From the NCBI GenBank assembly GCA_963920705.1, contig OY987226.1:1800501-1864500 (forward strand): 64,000 nt of DNA, given 5' to 3'. This document shows, one piece after another, positions 10,741 through 20,796 of the stretch (its first letter is position 1; the number at the start of each line of letters is the position of its first letter). The position numbers and the translations under genes were made by a program. Origin of the DNA: Odiellus spinosus. Its lineage: Eukaryota > Arthropoda > Arachnida > Opiliones > Phalangiidae. The notes below the pieces were generated by a model, which was given only the letters and a program-made list of their open reading frames with translations, did not search any database and was not told where the DNA came from.

Positions 10741-13103
10741 CCCACCAATGGCATCGAGTCAAAAACGGAAGAGATTAAGATTTTAAAGAAAATCAGAAAG
10801 TGATAAATATGTGGTGAAAATGTTAAATCAACGGCGTATTAAAAGATATCCTATTTTTTCCTATATTTTCTATAATTTTAAATATTCATTCCTATTTTCT
10901 TCTATAATTCGACTTTGAATTTCCTATTTTTTCCCTGGTCACCCTGCAGTGAACACTGTAGGTGATAGACTAAGACCCAAAATAATACCGCTTCTTGTAA
11001 AAACTATTGACTTTAGATTATTTATTTTACGGCTTGAAGGCTTTTTTTTTCTTGAATTGTGCCATTTGGCAACTATTTTTAAACTAGGAGTTTGTTGCAT
11101 AAATTTACCCAATTTTCAATATATAAACTGTATCTCTTCCTCGAGAGTAAAAAGTTGGGATTATTTTTACTGGGCAGCTACAAATTATCCGTGTCCCTGT
11201 CTCGGTTAAAAATAGTAAAAATATCTCTTTATTCGAGTAGATTCTCCCAAATCGTTCGTATTTCTTTATTCAAAGCGATTTGCTCGCTTATTTTTAAATA
11301 GTTGGTTGGCAACCGCATGGACGCCCAAAATTTGGCTACGTTATTTGGCCCAAATATTCTCCGTATTTCACCCAGCGGAAAAGGGAAAGAATTTTTGGTG
11401 GAAAATAACGCTAGAGCGGAGGAACGATGCGACGTCATACTAGTAATAAGGAACATTATTGAGAACCATAGGAAATTATTCCAGGTGTGTATATACGTCT
11501 CAATAATCTCGAAAAGCGAGTTAAAGACTGTAATATAATTATATATTTCCCATAGGTTACGCCTGACGATTTGGACGCAGTTTATAGAAGATTACAGATA
11601 GAAGATCCCGAGGCGTTAGACGCGGTTATGAAATGGAGGTTTCATCAACTAGAGTAGGTTTAGAATCTATTCTTTTGTTTTTAAAGCTACTAATCAATCA
11701 AATAAATCACTTCATTATCCCTTTACAAATCAACTTGACAGTTTAACAGTTTCACTTTTAAGATAAAAAAAAATGGTGATTTATAAGTATTTCAAGGCTC
11801 CCACTATTTTCACTAAAAGTTAATTTTTTTCTTGGTTCACCAAAACTACACTAAAACTATAGTTAGTCACGAAATCGACCTAATTTAAAAAAGTGTGCCG
11901 CATCACGCAACGTGCTAGTCTCTTGATTATTTTTACACGCGCACAATCGCTATCCTACAATGTTACACTCTTCTATCTTTCACCTGAGTGTCATCCCCCA
12001 CTACCCTTACCAAAAAAAAGTTAGTCTTAGAGGTTTTGGTGAAGTCTTTTGGGTGTCTTACGTAATCTTAAGAGGTCTTGGGAAGTTTTCATTACTTGGG
12101 GATTACTTAAAGACTTTCCCAAGACTTTTGTAGTCTTCTTGAGGACCTCTTCAGATCAGACAGTCAGACTAACTTTTTTCGGTAAGGGTAGGTACGCTAC
12201 AATATCCAAAAGTACTCAGAGGGGGATGCGTGACGTTTCACTGTCATCCCCGCCGGCCTAACTTTTAGCTCCCTATAGAAAACGTATCAGACTACTTGTG
12301 GGCTAGGCCTAGATACAACTGCCTCTTTTGATAATATTTTGAAAGTGGATTAAAGTCGAACCCAATTTAATTGATAAAAGAAAATGTTCCATATAGTTTC
12401 CATGAGAATGATATCTTGAGTAATATTTTCTTGCCTTTCCCTAATTAGAACCATCTTTCAGATTAGATTAAGACTAACACTAAAGAGACATATCTCTTAA
12501 TTATTTTTCAGAAATGAATCCGAGCACACTGCGGACAACCGCCTCGTTGAAACAGCCAAAAACATCCCCGGTATATCAGTCAACGACATTGACTACGTCC
12601 GTCCCTTAACCCTAGCCGAAGATTCTCCTAGTCGCAGCGCGCCTGACAGAATCAGTAGTAGAAATGATTCGGAAAAGAGAAGCCATTTTTGGAACCGTAC
12701 AAGCGGGGAAAAAAGCAATCCAATCAAGACCGAATTGAGAGTAGAAGACTCGGGAGGCGGAGTCGGTCCGATTAAGCCTCAAAGACGCGAAAGAATCCGT
12801 TACTCCGTCAAAGTCAGCGAGAAAAAGAATAAGATCGAAAAAAGCGCGTCTACATCAGCCCTGTTACATCCAACGGGAGAGGATGAGAGAGATAGTTCCG
12901 AAGAGAGACCCATGGCCTCTCAAACCGCTCCCATCGCGGCGGCCAAAAATTTAACCTCCATCTTAATAACTTCGGACAATTCGATAAGAAGAAAATCTAA
13001 AGGGTCCAATAACTCTTCATCAGCCGTAAGATTTCAAAACGAAAGATGGAAAAGATGGGAAATAATCGCGTCCGAATATACGGAACAAGGAACTTTGAAT
13101 TGA
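1139..13103 (+). CDS. RhoGAP protein of the ARHGAP6/ARHGAP36 family (Drosophila RhoGAP54D-like)
   Basis: Predicted GTPase-activating protein for Rho-type GTPases, acting at the cytoskeleton or membrane. Exons: 1139-1327, 6489-6639, 6699-7232, 7294-7349, 9756-9906, 9994-10142, 11302-11484, 11556-11653 and 12512-13103. They join in frame to about 700 residues. The N-terminal part carries the family block [17 protein letters not shown] and then VFGIPI. The RhoGAP domain runs from about residue 280 to 480. It includes [15 protein letters not shown] with the arginine finger at 7317-7319, [16 protein letters not shown], and [17 protein letters not shown]36 is reported to lack the arginine finger, so this protein looks catalytically competent, like ARHGAP6. 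The C-terminal tail is polar and unrecognised. The start is uncertain: in-frame ATGs lie at 1067, 1088 and 1139. A pyrimidine-rich tract ending CAG at 1154 could instead be an acceptor, implying an exon further upstream. AATAAA lies at 13180. Confidence 0.88.
1422..1530. repeat. Foldback of 109 bp with E2F-like ends
   Basis: A perfect 17-bp inverted repeat, GCTTTTGGCGGGAAACA, occupies 1422-1438 and returns as its complement at 1514-1530. The interior holds a second palindrome at 1477-1493 (CACGAGACTGTCTCGTG). Each arm contains TTTTGGCGGGAAA, which matches the known E2F consensus. It lies just inside RhoGAP intron 1 and may be a small foldback element or a regulatory site. Confidence 0.7.
2388..3643. 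repeat. Direct repeat of about 470 bp, second copy interrupted
   Basis: Copy 1 (about 2388-2855) and copy 2 (2912-3289 plus 3589-3643) share blocks in the same order. These include TTAGAATGGCTTA, ATTGATTTACCTTTTAC, GATAATCATCGATA, ATTAATTTTAACGGTTA, GGGCACTTAAA, TTTTGGCGCGCGCCGCC, TAGATGGCGC, CCCGTAATAGAATT and GAAAATGAGCTATT. Copy 2 is broken by the foldback element at 3290-3581, so the duplication is older than that insertion. Confidence 0.85.
3290..3581. mobile_element. Foldback MITE, 292 bp, with 7-bp target site duplication
   Basis: The ends are CAAGAAGGATCAGATAAGG and its complement. The arms match perfectly for about 33 bp and then imperfectly towards the centre (inner arms TTGTCACGTG at about 3412 and CACGTGACAA at about 3452). 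TTAAAAA flanks both sides (3283-3289 and 3582-3588). Copy 1 of the surrounding direct repeat serves as an empty-site comparison. There is no coding capacity, so this is a non-autonomous DNA transposon. The superfamily is not assigned. Confidence 0.85.
4398..5444. repeat. Tandem pair of long hairpin (foldback) elements
   Basis: Two units (about 4398-4910 and 4911-5444) are nearly identical. Each is itself a long inverted repeat. The left arm, from CAACCAAATACTC through GTTCCAGATTCGAAAC, is mirrored by the right arm, from GTTTCGAATCTGGAAC to GAGTATTTGGTTG, with a short A/T-rich centre. Each unit is followed by the same ~50-bp tail (AAAGACATTTAAAC...). A transcript of this intron would form two stems of roughly 180-200 bp. 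Confidence 0.85.
6240..6400. repeat. Fragment of the GCAGACGACGTTG repeat family
   Basis: It shares GCGATTTTTAAAGCCC, GCAGACGACGTTG, GCATTTTAAAG-like and CAGAGCAGAT blocks with the right arm of the complete element at 23365-23667. It looks like a single arm near the end of RhoGAP intron 1. Confidence 0.65.
7445..7570. repeat. Fragment of the GCAGACGACGTTG repeat family
   Basis: Matches the same family arm: TTTCTAGCTTAGACGACGTTG, then AAGGGAAGATCATTTTAAAGG, then TTTCAGAGCA. It lies in RhoGAP intron 4. Confidence 0.6.
8741..8973. mobile_element. TTAAAGGG-ended MITE with GGCTTAGC arms
   Basis: Begins TTAAAGGGAGAATGAAACC and ends with a diverged complement (CCCATTTCACTATCCCTTC). Inner arms are TAGGCTTAGCTGGATTCA and ATGAATCCTGCTAAGCCTA. 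The larger element at about 13580-14025 has the same arms. No open reading frame. Confidence 0.7.
9530..9700. repeat. TTAA-family fragments, inverted orientation
   Basis: The region 9530-9640 is the complement of the GCAGACGACGTTG arm (CCCCTTTAAAATGCTATTCCC, then CAACGTCATCTGCTAAG). It is followed by TTTAAAGGGAGGGTGAAAAGG at about 9665, the end of a second TTAAAGGG element. Both lie in RhoGAP intron 4. Confidence 0.55.
10143..11301. other. RhoGAP intron 6, with a 40-nt A tract
   Basis: No coding exon is seen. The stretch has an uninterrupted run of 40 A at 10699-10738 and many repeats of a CCTAT/TTTCC word between about 10570 and 10930. It ends in CCCTGGTCACCCTG near 10935-10948, which resembles a transposon terminus, but no partner end was identified. 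Confidence 0.55.
12004..12188. mobile_element. CCCTTACC-ended palindromic MITE, copy 1
   Basis: Ends CCCTTACC and GGTAAGGG. Internal words are AAAAGTTAGTCTTA, AAGAGGTCTTGGGAAG and its complement, and CAAGACTTTTGTAGTCTTC. TA flanks both sides (CACTA| and |TAGG), consistent with a TA target but not proof. It lies in RhoGAP intron 8. Confidence 0.8.
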
Positions 13104-13179
13104 TCCGAGTTTTTTTTAAATATAAATATATAAAAAAACACACGTATATTTGTACATATCCTTTGTATTGTATAATATA

Positions 13180-13185
13180 AATAAA
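13180..13185 (+). terminator. Polyadenylation signal of the RhoGAP gene
   Basis: AATAAA lies 77 bp after the stop codon and is followed by TTTTTGTGTGGG, a GT-rich downstream element. Confidence 0.6.
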
Positions 13186-13579
13186 TTTTTGTGTGGGACG
13201 TACAAAATATTCAAAGATCCACATATTTTACTCGTTTTTTTGGTAAAATACTTTCCAAAAACTTTAAATATAAATCATCCAGCGCCTTTTTCTTGGACGC
13301 TTAATTTTAACAAAAATTAGAAACACAAAAATAAAAGCTAAAGAAAAAAATGGAACGTGCTTTTTTTCTTTCAAGGAAAACTTACGAGATTAAAATATAT
13401 AAAAATTATTTCCAGAATTATTGAGTACAGAAGTTAAGACTGGCAATTATTAAGAACCCATATAAGAGAGAATGATTTTAGAAAAAGGGGCGGGTACTTT
13501 AGTATTACTAGTTAGCTGAAAAGTGATGAAACCCTCTCGAAGTGAATCCCTGATTGGTTGCTATTATCAAATCACTAGA

Positions 13580-14025
13580 AATTGAACCTAATAACAAGTG
13601 ATTTTTTATAGATTCCTTATTGTTTAAATAGACCTAATTCAAGAGTAAAAAGTTTACAAAACAAATATTAAACTAGAAATAAATTTAAAACTTACCATCA
13701 AAATAGGCTTAGCTGGATTCATGGGGATCCTGAATTGCCTCCATGTAAGGTCTAGCAACCAATGAGCAAAGGCCCGTCATTCACGCGAGATCTCCATGAG
13801 ACTTGCAACCACATTCAATTAGTTACTAGACCTTATACGCGAGGAAATCAGGATCTTCATTAATACTGCTAAGCCTATTTTCCGGGTAAGCTTTAAATTT
13901 ATTCCTAATTTCATTTTAGTTTTGTAAACTTTTCATTGGTGGATTAGGTCTATTTAAACGATAAAAAAAAAAAAAAAAAAAAAAAAAATCACTTATTATT
14001 AGTTTGCATTCTCTCTTTAAATGTG
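13580..14025. mobile_element. Foldback element about 445 bp, GGCTTAGC family
   Basis: The left arm holds AAGTGATTTTTTATAG, TAAATAGACCTAAT, AAAAAGTTTACAAAAC and AAATAGGCTTAGC. All recur as complements in the right arm (GCTAAGCCTATTTTC, GTTTTGTAAACTTTTC, ATTAGGTCTATTTAAAC, ATCACTTATTATTAG). An A run at about 13962-13987 sits in the right arm. The right end reads CATTCTCTCTTTAAATG, matching the TTAAAGGGAGAATG ends seen elsewhere. Confidence 0.75.
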
Positions 14026-14241
14026 CTCCCATAAATTAACCAAATCATCTTTCCCAATCATGAAAAATGAACCAATTTGGTCCAAAATAATCCAAATTGA
14101 AAAATTCAAACTGAATTCCATCAAATAGAATTTAGACCGTCTTTTATCCATTTTTGTTGAATTCAAGTTATTGAATTTGCTCTATTTCTATTGTAATTTT
14201 CCAATTTGGACCATTTATGATTGAATTAGTCCTTTTTTCTC

Positions 14242-14400
14242 CCCTTACCGAAACAAGTTAGCCTGATCTGAAGAGGCCCTCAAGAACGCTACAAAAGTCT
14301 TGGGGGAGTTTATAAAACTTTCTAAGGCTACATAAGACACCCGAAAGACTTCCCCAAGACCTCTTAAGACTATCTTTTTTTTAGTAAGGGTAAGATGATT
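14242..14400. mobile_element. CCCTTACC-ended palindromic MITE, copy 2
   Basis: Begins CCCTTACCGAAACAAGTTAG and ends TTTTAGTAAGGG. The interior repeats AGTCTTGGGGGAG / CTTCCCCAAGAC and CCTCTTAAGAC, as in the other copies. It lies in the ALG5 3' flank. Confidence 0.75.
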
Positions 14401-14806
14401 TCTTTTGGAACGATATTTAAATTAAAAGTATGTAAAAACAGTCTAGGGAATTTTTTCAATTTCTCATGATCAAATTTCGCGAGCTTTGCGCGAGATAAAT
14501 TTGACAAGGCCCCAATCAAGCCAGTTTGCGTCTCTACTTCTTTAATAATATAGATTTTTTTTATCAGATAAGTTTTTTCGTTACTTTACGCTTTTCCTTT
14601 AAATTGAAAGCAATTCTGGAGATAAATTTATATTTTAATCAAACCCATAAACGTCCTTGTTTTTTTAAACGTTTAAAGCGGCATTTGCGCTTCAAAATTT
14701 AGAGTTTATCACCGTATAAGTTAAGCCGTTAAAGCCAAAAAGCTTTTAGCCGACCAAACTGAACCCAACAACTTCAATTTATATTTATAGTAACGTGGAA
14801 ATAATT

Positions 14807-17378
14807 TTATCTATTTTTAAGAGATTGGGGAGGAACAATTTTCCAGGCTCCGATTCGGTACTTTAACCAGATCAGAAGGAGATCTCGTAGCATTTCCAAC
14901 CAGCTCCAAAAAGGCACGACTTTCGATCCTATAACACCAACACCATCCAAAACGTTTAATTTTAAAGCGAAACTGGTTTCGTTTAGGAAATGGATTACGA
15001 TACTGAATGAAATCAAAAACTACGAAGGAATTGCGCCGCGAAAGCGGGATCATGCGAAAAACCAAGTGAAAAATGTGCTTCAACCAATCGTAACTCTGGG
15101 TTAAGATGAAATAATCGTGAAAGAATTTAAACATAAGACTCCAGGATTAAAATTTAAAAGGATCATACAATGAACGAGCCGTTTTGAACATTCAAATTAA
15201 CATTTCAAGCTAATATTTACATATTTGACGAAGAATCTTTACAGCTGACCCCAAAATTTTAAAATACGATATTTCTAAAATAGTTAAAAAGGTTTTTAAA
15301 GTCTCTAGCCTGAATGAGGCTTAGAAGGGGTGTGCGAATCGTGTTTTTTGGGTTTAAAGTCAAGTACTGATAAACTGTGACTCGTGCAAGTTTCTAATTG
15401 AGTCCAAAATGAATCAGGTGTTTAAAAATGTGTACAGCTAACTTTGATTTCTATATTTTAGTGTTTAACACTAAGAGGCCAAGGCTTATAGCTAAAAATC
15501 GCATCACCAATCCCCTCCCATTTGTTCTGTCACTACGCCATGATGGGGTCATTTATCCCCCTTAAAGTTATTCCTGTTAAGTTGGTTAAAAATGGTTAGG
15601 ATGATTTAAGATTAGAGTAGCCTTTAATGAAGCGCGACTCATTGTTATGACTGAGAGAGATGCGGTACCCTGGCAATCTCTCCCAGTAAGCCTTTTACCT
15701 CCAGGGCCAATGGCATTAAGGGAATGAGGGAGTAGCGCCATCTAGTAGTATCGTACATCGATAACGACTTTGGGAATTGAGCATTAGAACCATTTAAATC
15801 ATGATTACAAAGTGGTAATCGCAAACAGTGCATTATGTTAGAACTCAAGCGGAGTCAATGAAAAACAAAAACCAAGTGAAAAATGAGTGCGGGTTGGTTT
15901 TGCGCAATTCTTAATACGCGCAACATTTTGCAAAACACCAAGCATGATTCAACAACAAACTCCAAAACGCCCAATGCTTAAAAATATAAAACAATAAAGT
16001 CCCTTACCTTCGATCTCCGTCCAATGAACGGCAACTTCGCTGATTGGCATTTTTAGCTCCTTGGCAATGTATAAAAGCTCCACATCAAACGCCCATCTTT
16101 CGACGTGCAAGGAAGGGTAAATAAGACGAGCCGCTTGACGCGTCGCTAGTTTGAATCCACACTGGGTGTCTCTAATGCCTTTGACACCAAACATACTGAC
16201 TAGAAAGTGGAACCCGTACATAAGAATCGTTCGAAAAAAGGACCGCTGTCGGAATAAACATTAAGTTCAGCGTTATTTTCTAACAGTCATTATGCACGTC
16301 TACAAATAAATACCGTAGCAACGGCTTCTTTCTCAAGATGAGCTCTGGAACCCACAACAACCACGCAATCAGTTTTGTCCTTCAAATCTTTCATACTTTC
16401 ATCTAATTTCTCTAAATCGGAAAACTTTGTAGCTCCATCAGCGTCAGCGAATAAAATATTCTCACCACGAGAGCTGAGGACACCCTTAATTTCAAGAGTT
16501 AAATTAGAAGAGGTAATCGCCAAAACAAGCTTTCAGAAATCAGAAGACTTACCAGCCTTACTGCGCCTCCTTTCCCTCGATTTTTGACTAATTTTAAAAC
16601 CCTAATTTTGTCAGCTCCGTATTTTTCCGTGTATTTGTGCCCAACTTCGCTGGTGGAATCGCCGCTTCCATCATCAACGATGATTATCTCATACGTGAAA
16701 CTCGAATCTTTTTGCTGTTTAGGAAGATTTTAATTGCCAATGTTAAGATTCGGAAATAGAACGCAACCTATTAACAAAGCTACTTACTTTTCTATTTTCC
16801 AAGAAGACGATAGATTCGTCCAACATTTTTGGTACTATTTAAGAAGGAAAAAGTTTACAAACTACCCCGGAGTTTAAACTCGGTACTTCTAACTTATTAT
16901 TCAAGCCTTTGTAAACCTACATCTTTCTTCCTCATTGTAGGATGGCACTACTACGGATAACCGAATGCTTGGGTTTGCAAAAAGGTCAGGGAAAGCCTCT
17001 TTTCCCTCCGAATTTTGTGGATTGTAAAAATACTTTTCTTCGTCGTATCGAATAATATCGGGTTTGGCATTGCTGGTGATATAAATCACTATCTAAAACA
17101 AACAAAAATTGAATAAAAAAAAGCAACTCGAGCCAAACCAAACTATCTATTTAAATGAGAACGTGTCACGCTTGCCTATGCAGTATTACTATCAACTGTA
17201 TAGGCAAGAAATCGTCACTTGTCACAATAACCCTTGGTCAGTGAAGGTTGACAAAGACTTGAGATATAATTTTCGCATAACTGAAATGATTATTGAATAA
17301 TTAATTACTCACCACAAGTACAAGAAGCGCGAGAAAGCCGAGGCAAAGTAGAAATAATATTAATCCGATTAAATCCAT
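14807..17378 (-). CDS. ALG5: Dolichyl-phosphate beta-glucosyltransferase (ALG5)
   Basis: Transfers glucose from UDP-glucose to dolichyl phosphate on the cytosolic face of the ER. The product is the donor for the last glucoses of the N-glycan precursor. Exons on the minus strand: 17378-17313, 17092-16921, 16834-16788, 16714-16553, 16484-16314, 16245-16008 and 14928-14807. They join to 325 residues; human ALG5 is 324. Residues 4-24 form a hydrophobic membrane anchor. The family-2 glycosyltransferase fold follows: LSVVVPSYNEEER (67-79), VDDGSGDST (108-116), FADADGATKF (161-170), GSRAHLEKE, RDTQCGFKL and HVERWAFDVELLYIA. The start ATG is the first in the exon and precedes the anchor. The last intron is about 1.1 kb and holds no recognised gene. 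It is head-to-head with VPS36. Confidence 0.96.
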
Positions 17379-17692
17379 CTTTTTACAACATATAAAACGC
17401 AACTTTCGAGGAAGTGATCTCCCCGAGTCCCCGTTGCCTTGCGTCGCTTGCGTAACTTCCGCCAGCTTCCGCGTTGGGCCGTTGGCTGTCGCTGAAAAGG
17501 GGGGAGGGGAGAGAAATATTTTTTGCGTGTGGCCATAGAGTATTGAGCAACGAGTGAAGGAGTAGAAGGCAGTTCCAGACTTATTTCGCTAAATTCTGCG
17601 ATTCACTTCCGGTTGAGGTGATGAAGCCTCATATTCTCAGTCCTTATCCTCCCTACTCCTTGGTTCATAATCGTTGTCAGTGTGGTGAAAGT
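17379..17692. promoter_or_regulatory. Bidirectional ALG5 / VPS36 promoter
   Basis: Only 314 bp separate the two start codons. The stretch is less AT-rich than its surroundings and contains GTTGCCTTGCGTCGCTTGCG and CTTCCGCCAGCTTCCGCG. CACTTCCGG at 17604-17612 is a match to the ETS/GABP motif, common in housekeeping promoters. A shared promoter is inferred from spacing and composition; no TSS can be read from sequence alone. Confidence 0.7.
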
Positions 17693-20317
17693 ATGAATCG
17701 GTTTCGTCGGGGTACTGGGAATCTTTTGCCGAAAGAAAAAGAATTAATAACTCAAAAGAATGTTGCTATATACGACGGCGAAGAAAAAGTAGGTATTTTT
17801 TATTTGGTTAATTAAAAATTTAACATAAATTGGGGTAATTACTTGCGTAATTAGGTCATGTAGCAGACGACGTATAATTTAAACCAAGGCTTAAGAAATA
17901 TCATTCCAAAATTTTGGTTTTCTGTTTTTATAATTTGTAAAATTAGGATAAATAATTCGAATGATGAAAGTTTACGTAAACCTACATTTAATTTATTCAC
18001 CAATTGTATCCGAAGACATTTATTTTAAGCTTTTTTCACGCATTTTTGTTTTCTTAACTAAGGCTTACGAGCTGTCAAAACTCAAATGAGTCAAATCCAA
18101 TCTGATATCATTCATTTAATTACAGTATCTTAATATTCTCTCTAAATTTATTACAGACGAATTTCGAAAAAGGAGTTTTGATACTTACTAACTTCCGTAT
18201 TTTATGGAGAGAGCAACACCAATTTTCGAACGTAAGAAATTTAACTCTTTCATATTTGGATATCCTCCCAATTCTAGAAATTTATATATCTCTTTTGGAA
18301 AAGGTAAACGAACTTACTTTACAATTGAATATGATATCGACTCTCGAAGAACAACCTGGTAGCTTTAGCAAAAGGTTGGTTTTCATTTAAAGCCCCCCCC
18401 TAGGATTTAACATTCTAACAAATAAGTTTAGCGCAAAAATAGTTGTACATTTAAACGTAACTGGGGAAAAGGTGGAACCGGAAGTTTTCTACAGCACAAA
18501 TCATTACATTAAACTTTCATTTCGCAAAGGCGGACAAAATGATGTATGTAAGATGGAAATAATTTTTAATAATTTCACTTAAGAGTCATTAAGTTGTTTT
18601 CCGTAGTTTTTAAAGAAATTAAATGAAGCTTTGGCTAAAAAAGAATGGGAAATTGGAGTAAGGAATCGTATTAGGGTTAAATATTTGTATACCTCGCTAA
18701 AATTAAGATTACGCATAGATGCCAAAATTTCGACCCGGAATTGTTGGAATAGAAAGGCAAATTCAGGCTAAAAATCAACAAGCTGACAAGCACATATCAG
18801 TCGCGTTCGAAGATTTAACCAAATTGATGGATATGGCCAAACAAATGGTTGCTATGTCAAAAAGTATTTCTCAAAAAATACGAGATAAACAAGGGGAAAT
18901 CTCCGATGACGAAGTAATTATTAGCTTAAGCCAAGAAAGGATAGAAATTACACTCTGAATTCTAGGACCCCATACTAGGAGTTTCATTCTCGAATTATAA
19001 TTCCCAGCGTAACTTCTATCCTTACTTATTTAAGATTAGTTTAACAAATATCGGGAAAAGCGCGAAACTGATCAATTTTTTTTGTTTGTTTATTGAAAGA
19101 CGCTAGTTTTCAAATCTCAACTGTTAAGTTTAGGAATTAGTGACCCTGTAACTAGAGACAGTCACGGTTCGGCCGTGTCTTTCCATAAAGAACTCGCCAA
19201 ACAAATTGCTCAGGTATTATTAAAACCTATAGAAGAAGCTGGTGGTGCTCTCGCCTTAACCGACTGTTATTGTCGAGTTAATCGAGCCAGAGGATTGGAT
19301 GTAAGATTTAAATTTACAATCTATATCCCCTAAATTGAAAATTAATTGAATATTTTTCTAGTTAATATCCCCTGAGGATTTGTTGAACGGATGTTTAATG
19401 TTTGAAACGTTAAATTTACCACTGAGGTATTTGTAACAATTTTTTTATATTAAAGGTAGAATGAAGTTGAACCAAAGGGATTTTATCTATTATCGTTAAA
19501 ATTAAAGGAAATCGCGCTAATTAATTCATTCTCTCTTAAAGTTATCCAACGGATGGATTGAAAATTTCTAACAAGTTCCATTTTTTAGACTCCAAGTATT
19601 TGATAGTGGCGTTAAAATAGTTCAATTGGCCAAACACGATGGTAAACAAGCTGCGACTGAAGTTACTGAATTGGTAATTATTTTTTTCCTTCACAGTTTT
19701 AAGTCTGCAATAACTCTTGATTTCTGGTTTCTTTTTTACTCAGCTGGAAACTCGGGGTTCTCTAAGTGCCGATGAACTTTCCGGCCTGTTAAGCACGACT
19801 GTGGTTTTGGCCAAAGAAAGGTTAGTTTATTTTTCATTTTGGGGGTTTTTCTGTAGAGTAACGTGTTGTTAGCCGAGCTAGTATTTTTATAACAAACCAT
19901 TTTGTTTTTCTACGAGCTTTTGGTATTACCAAATGTCTATCATTTTATTCCATAAAAGTAAATAACACCTCGTATCTTAAAATTACCAGCAAAGGTCCGG
20001 GTAAAAATTCCATCCCTCTCTTTCTACATCGAGGAAAAGTCCAAGAAACTCTAACCAAACAGGGGTGATGACTTTTTTGCCTAGTTTGCTGATACATGTA
20101 GTACGAAGCTTCAGGCATTGTTTACTTTTATGGAATAAATTGATAGACTTTTGGTATTAGTGTAATTTTCAAGGGTTTAATAGACAAAATCCATATTAAT
20201 GTAATCTCGGATGTTAGATTACTGCAAATGGAGAGAGATGGTCTGGTAAGCAGGGATGACACCATGGAAGGATTAAGATTCTTCCCAAATCTCTTCCTAA
20301 CTCAATCCGTTGAATAG
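17693..20317 (+). CDS. VPS36: ESCRT-II subunit VPS36
   Basis: Subunit of ESCRT-II, which sorts ubiquitinated membrane cargo into multivesicular bodies. Exons: 17693-17788, 18157-18374, 18432-18543, 18607-18657, 18719-18913, 19100-19300, 19362-19426, 19589-19673, 19744-19820 and 20218-20317. They give 399 residues; human VPS36 is 386. The N-terminal half is the GLUE domain, with [20 protein letters not shown] and AKIVVHLNV. No NZF zinc fingers are inserted in it, as in other animals. GIVGIER and KIRDKQGEI lead into the EAP30-type winged helices: [38 protein letters not shown], and [10 protein letters not shown] at the end. Introns are as small as 57 and 61 bp. An in-frame upstream ATG exists near 17621, but M17693 aligns with the family start. 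AATAAA lies at 20396. Confidence 0.95.
19924..20160. repeat. Foldback element in VPS36 intron 9
   Basis: GTCTATCATTTTATTCC at about 19935 with CATAAAAGTAAA is mirrored by TTTACTTTTATGGAATAAA and GATAGAC at 20121-20148. The outer ends carry TGGTATTA on both sides. No coding potential. Confidence 0.65.
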
Positions 20318-20668
20318 ACTTCACGCTCTATCTCACTTTGTTAACTTATTAGCTCGTTATTTAGTTAAGTGGGGTAAAACAAAACAAATTAAAGTAATAA
20401 ATAAGAGCTTATATAGATGAGAATTATCTTTGTATAAGACTCCAAATTAGTTTTGTATAGTCAATTTACAAATGTTGTAATACTGTACCGGATAAATTAA
20501 GAAATCCTAAACGAGTACTTCAACGTCATCCCCCTATTTATAGGAAGATATTGTGTACAAACTTTGAATGTGGTGTCGAATGGGTGAATCGCGAATGAAT
20601 GACTCGCGCGTAAAGTATAAGTACTTTGATTAGGTCCATTCGAAAGTAGTCTAGAAACGGGAAATTAA

Positions 20669-20796
20669 AGGGAGGGTGAAGAGGAAAATAATGTGATTTT
20701 TACGCTACAGGTACAGGGGCACCTTTTGATTAGGGTTAGGAATGTTTTACTAAGCAAACGCGCAAGCAGAATCATTTTCTTCTTCACCGTCCCCCT
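20669..20796. mobile_element. TTAA-flanked MITE, 128 bp
   Basis: TTAA at 20665-20668 and 20797-20800 flank arms AGGGAGGGTGAAGAGGAAAA and TTTTCTTCTTCACCGTCCCC. The interior includes AGGTACAGGGGCACCTT and ATTAGGGTTAGG. A related copy is interrupted at 30620-30912. TTAA targets are typical of piggyBac-like elements, but no transposase is present to confirm this. Confidence 0.75.

Larger units (their letters stand above)
13104..14806. other. Convergent intergenic region, RhoGAP / ALG5
   Basis: Spans the 3' ends of two converging genes. AATAAA at 13180-13185 followed by a GT-rich stretch is a credible RhoGAP polyadenylation site. The rest is occupied by a foldback element (about 13580-14025), a probable second foldback (14060-14235, ends CCAATTTGG...), a CCCTTACC-type MITE (14242-14400) and a fragment of the GATCAA/TTGACAAGG family (14460-14530). 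Confidence 0.6.
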
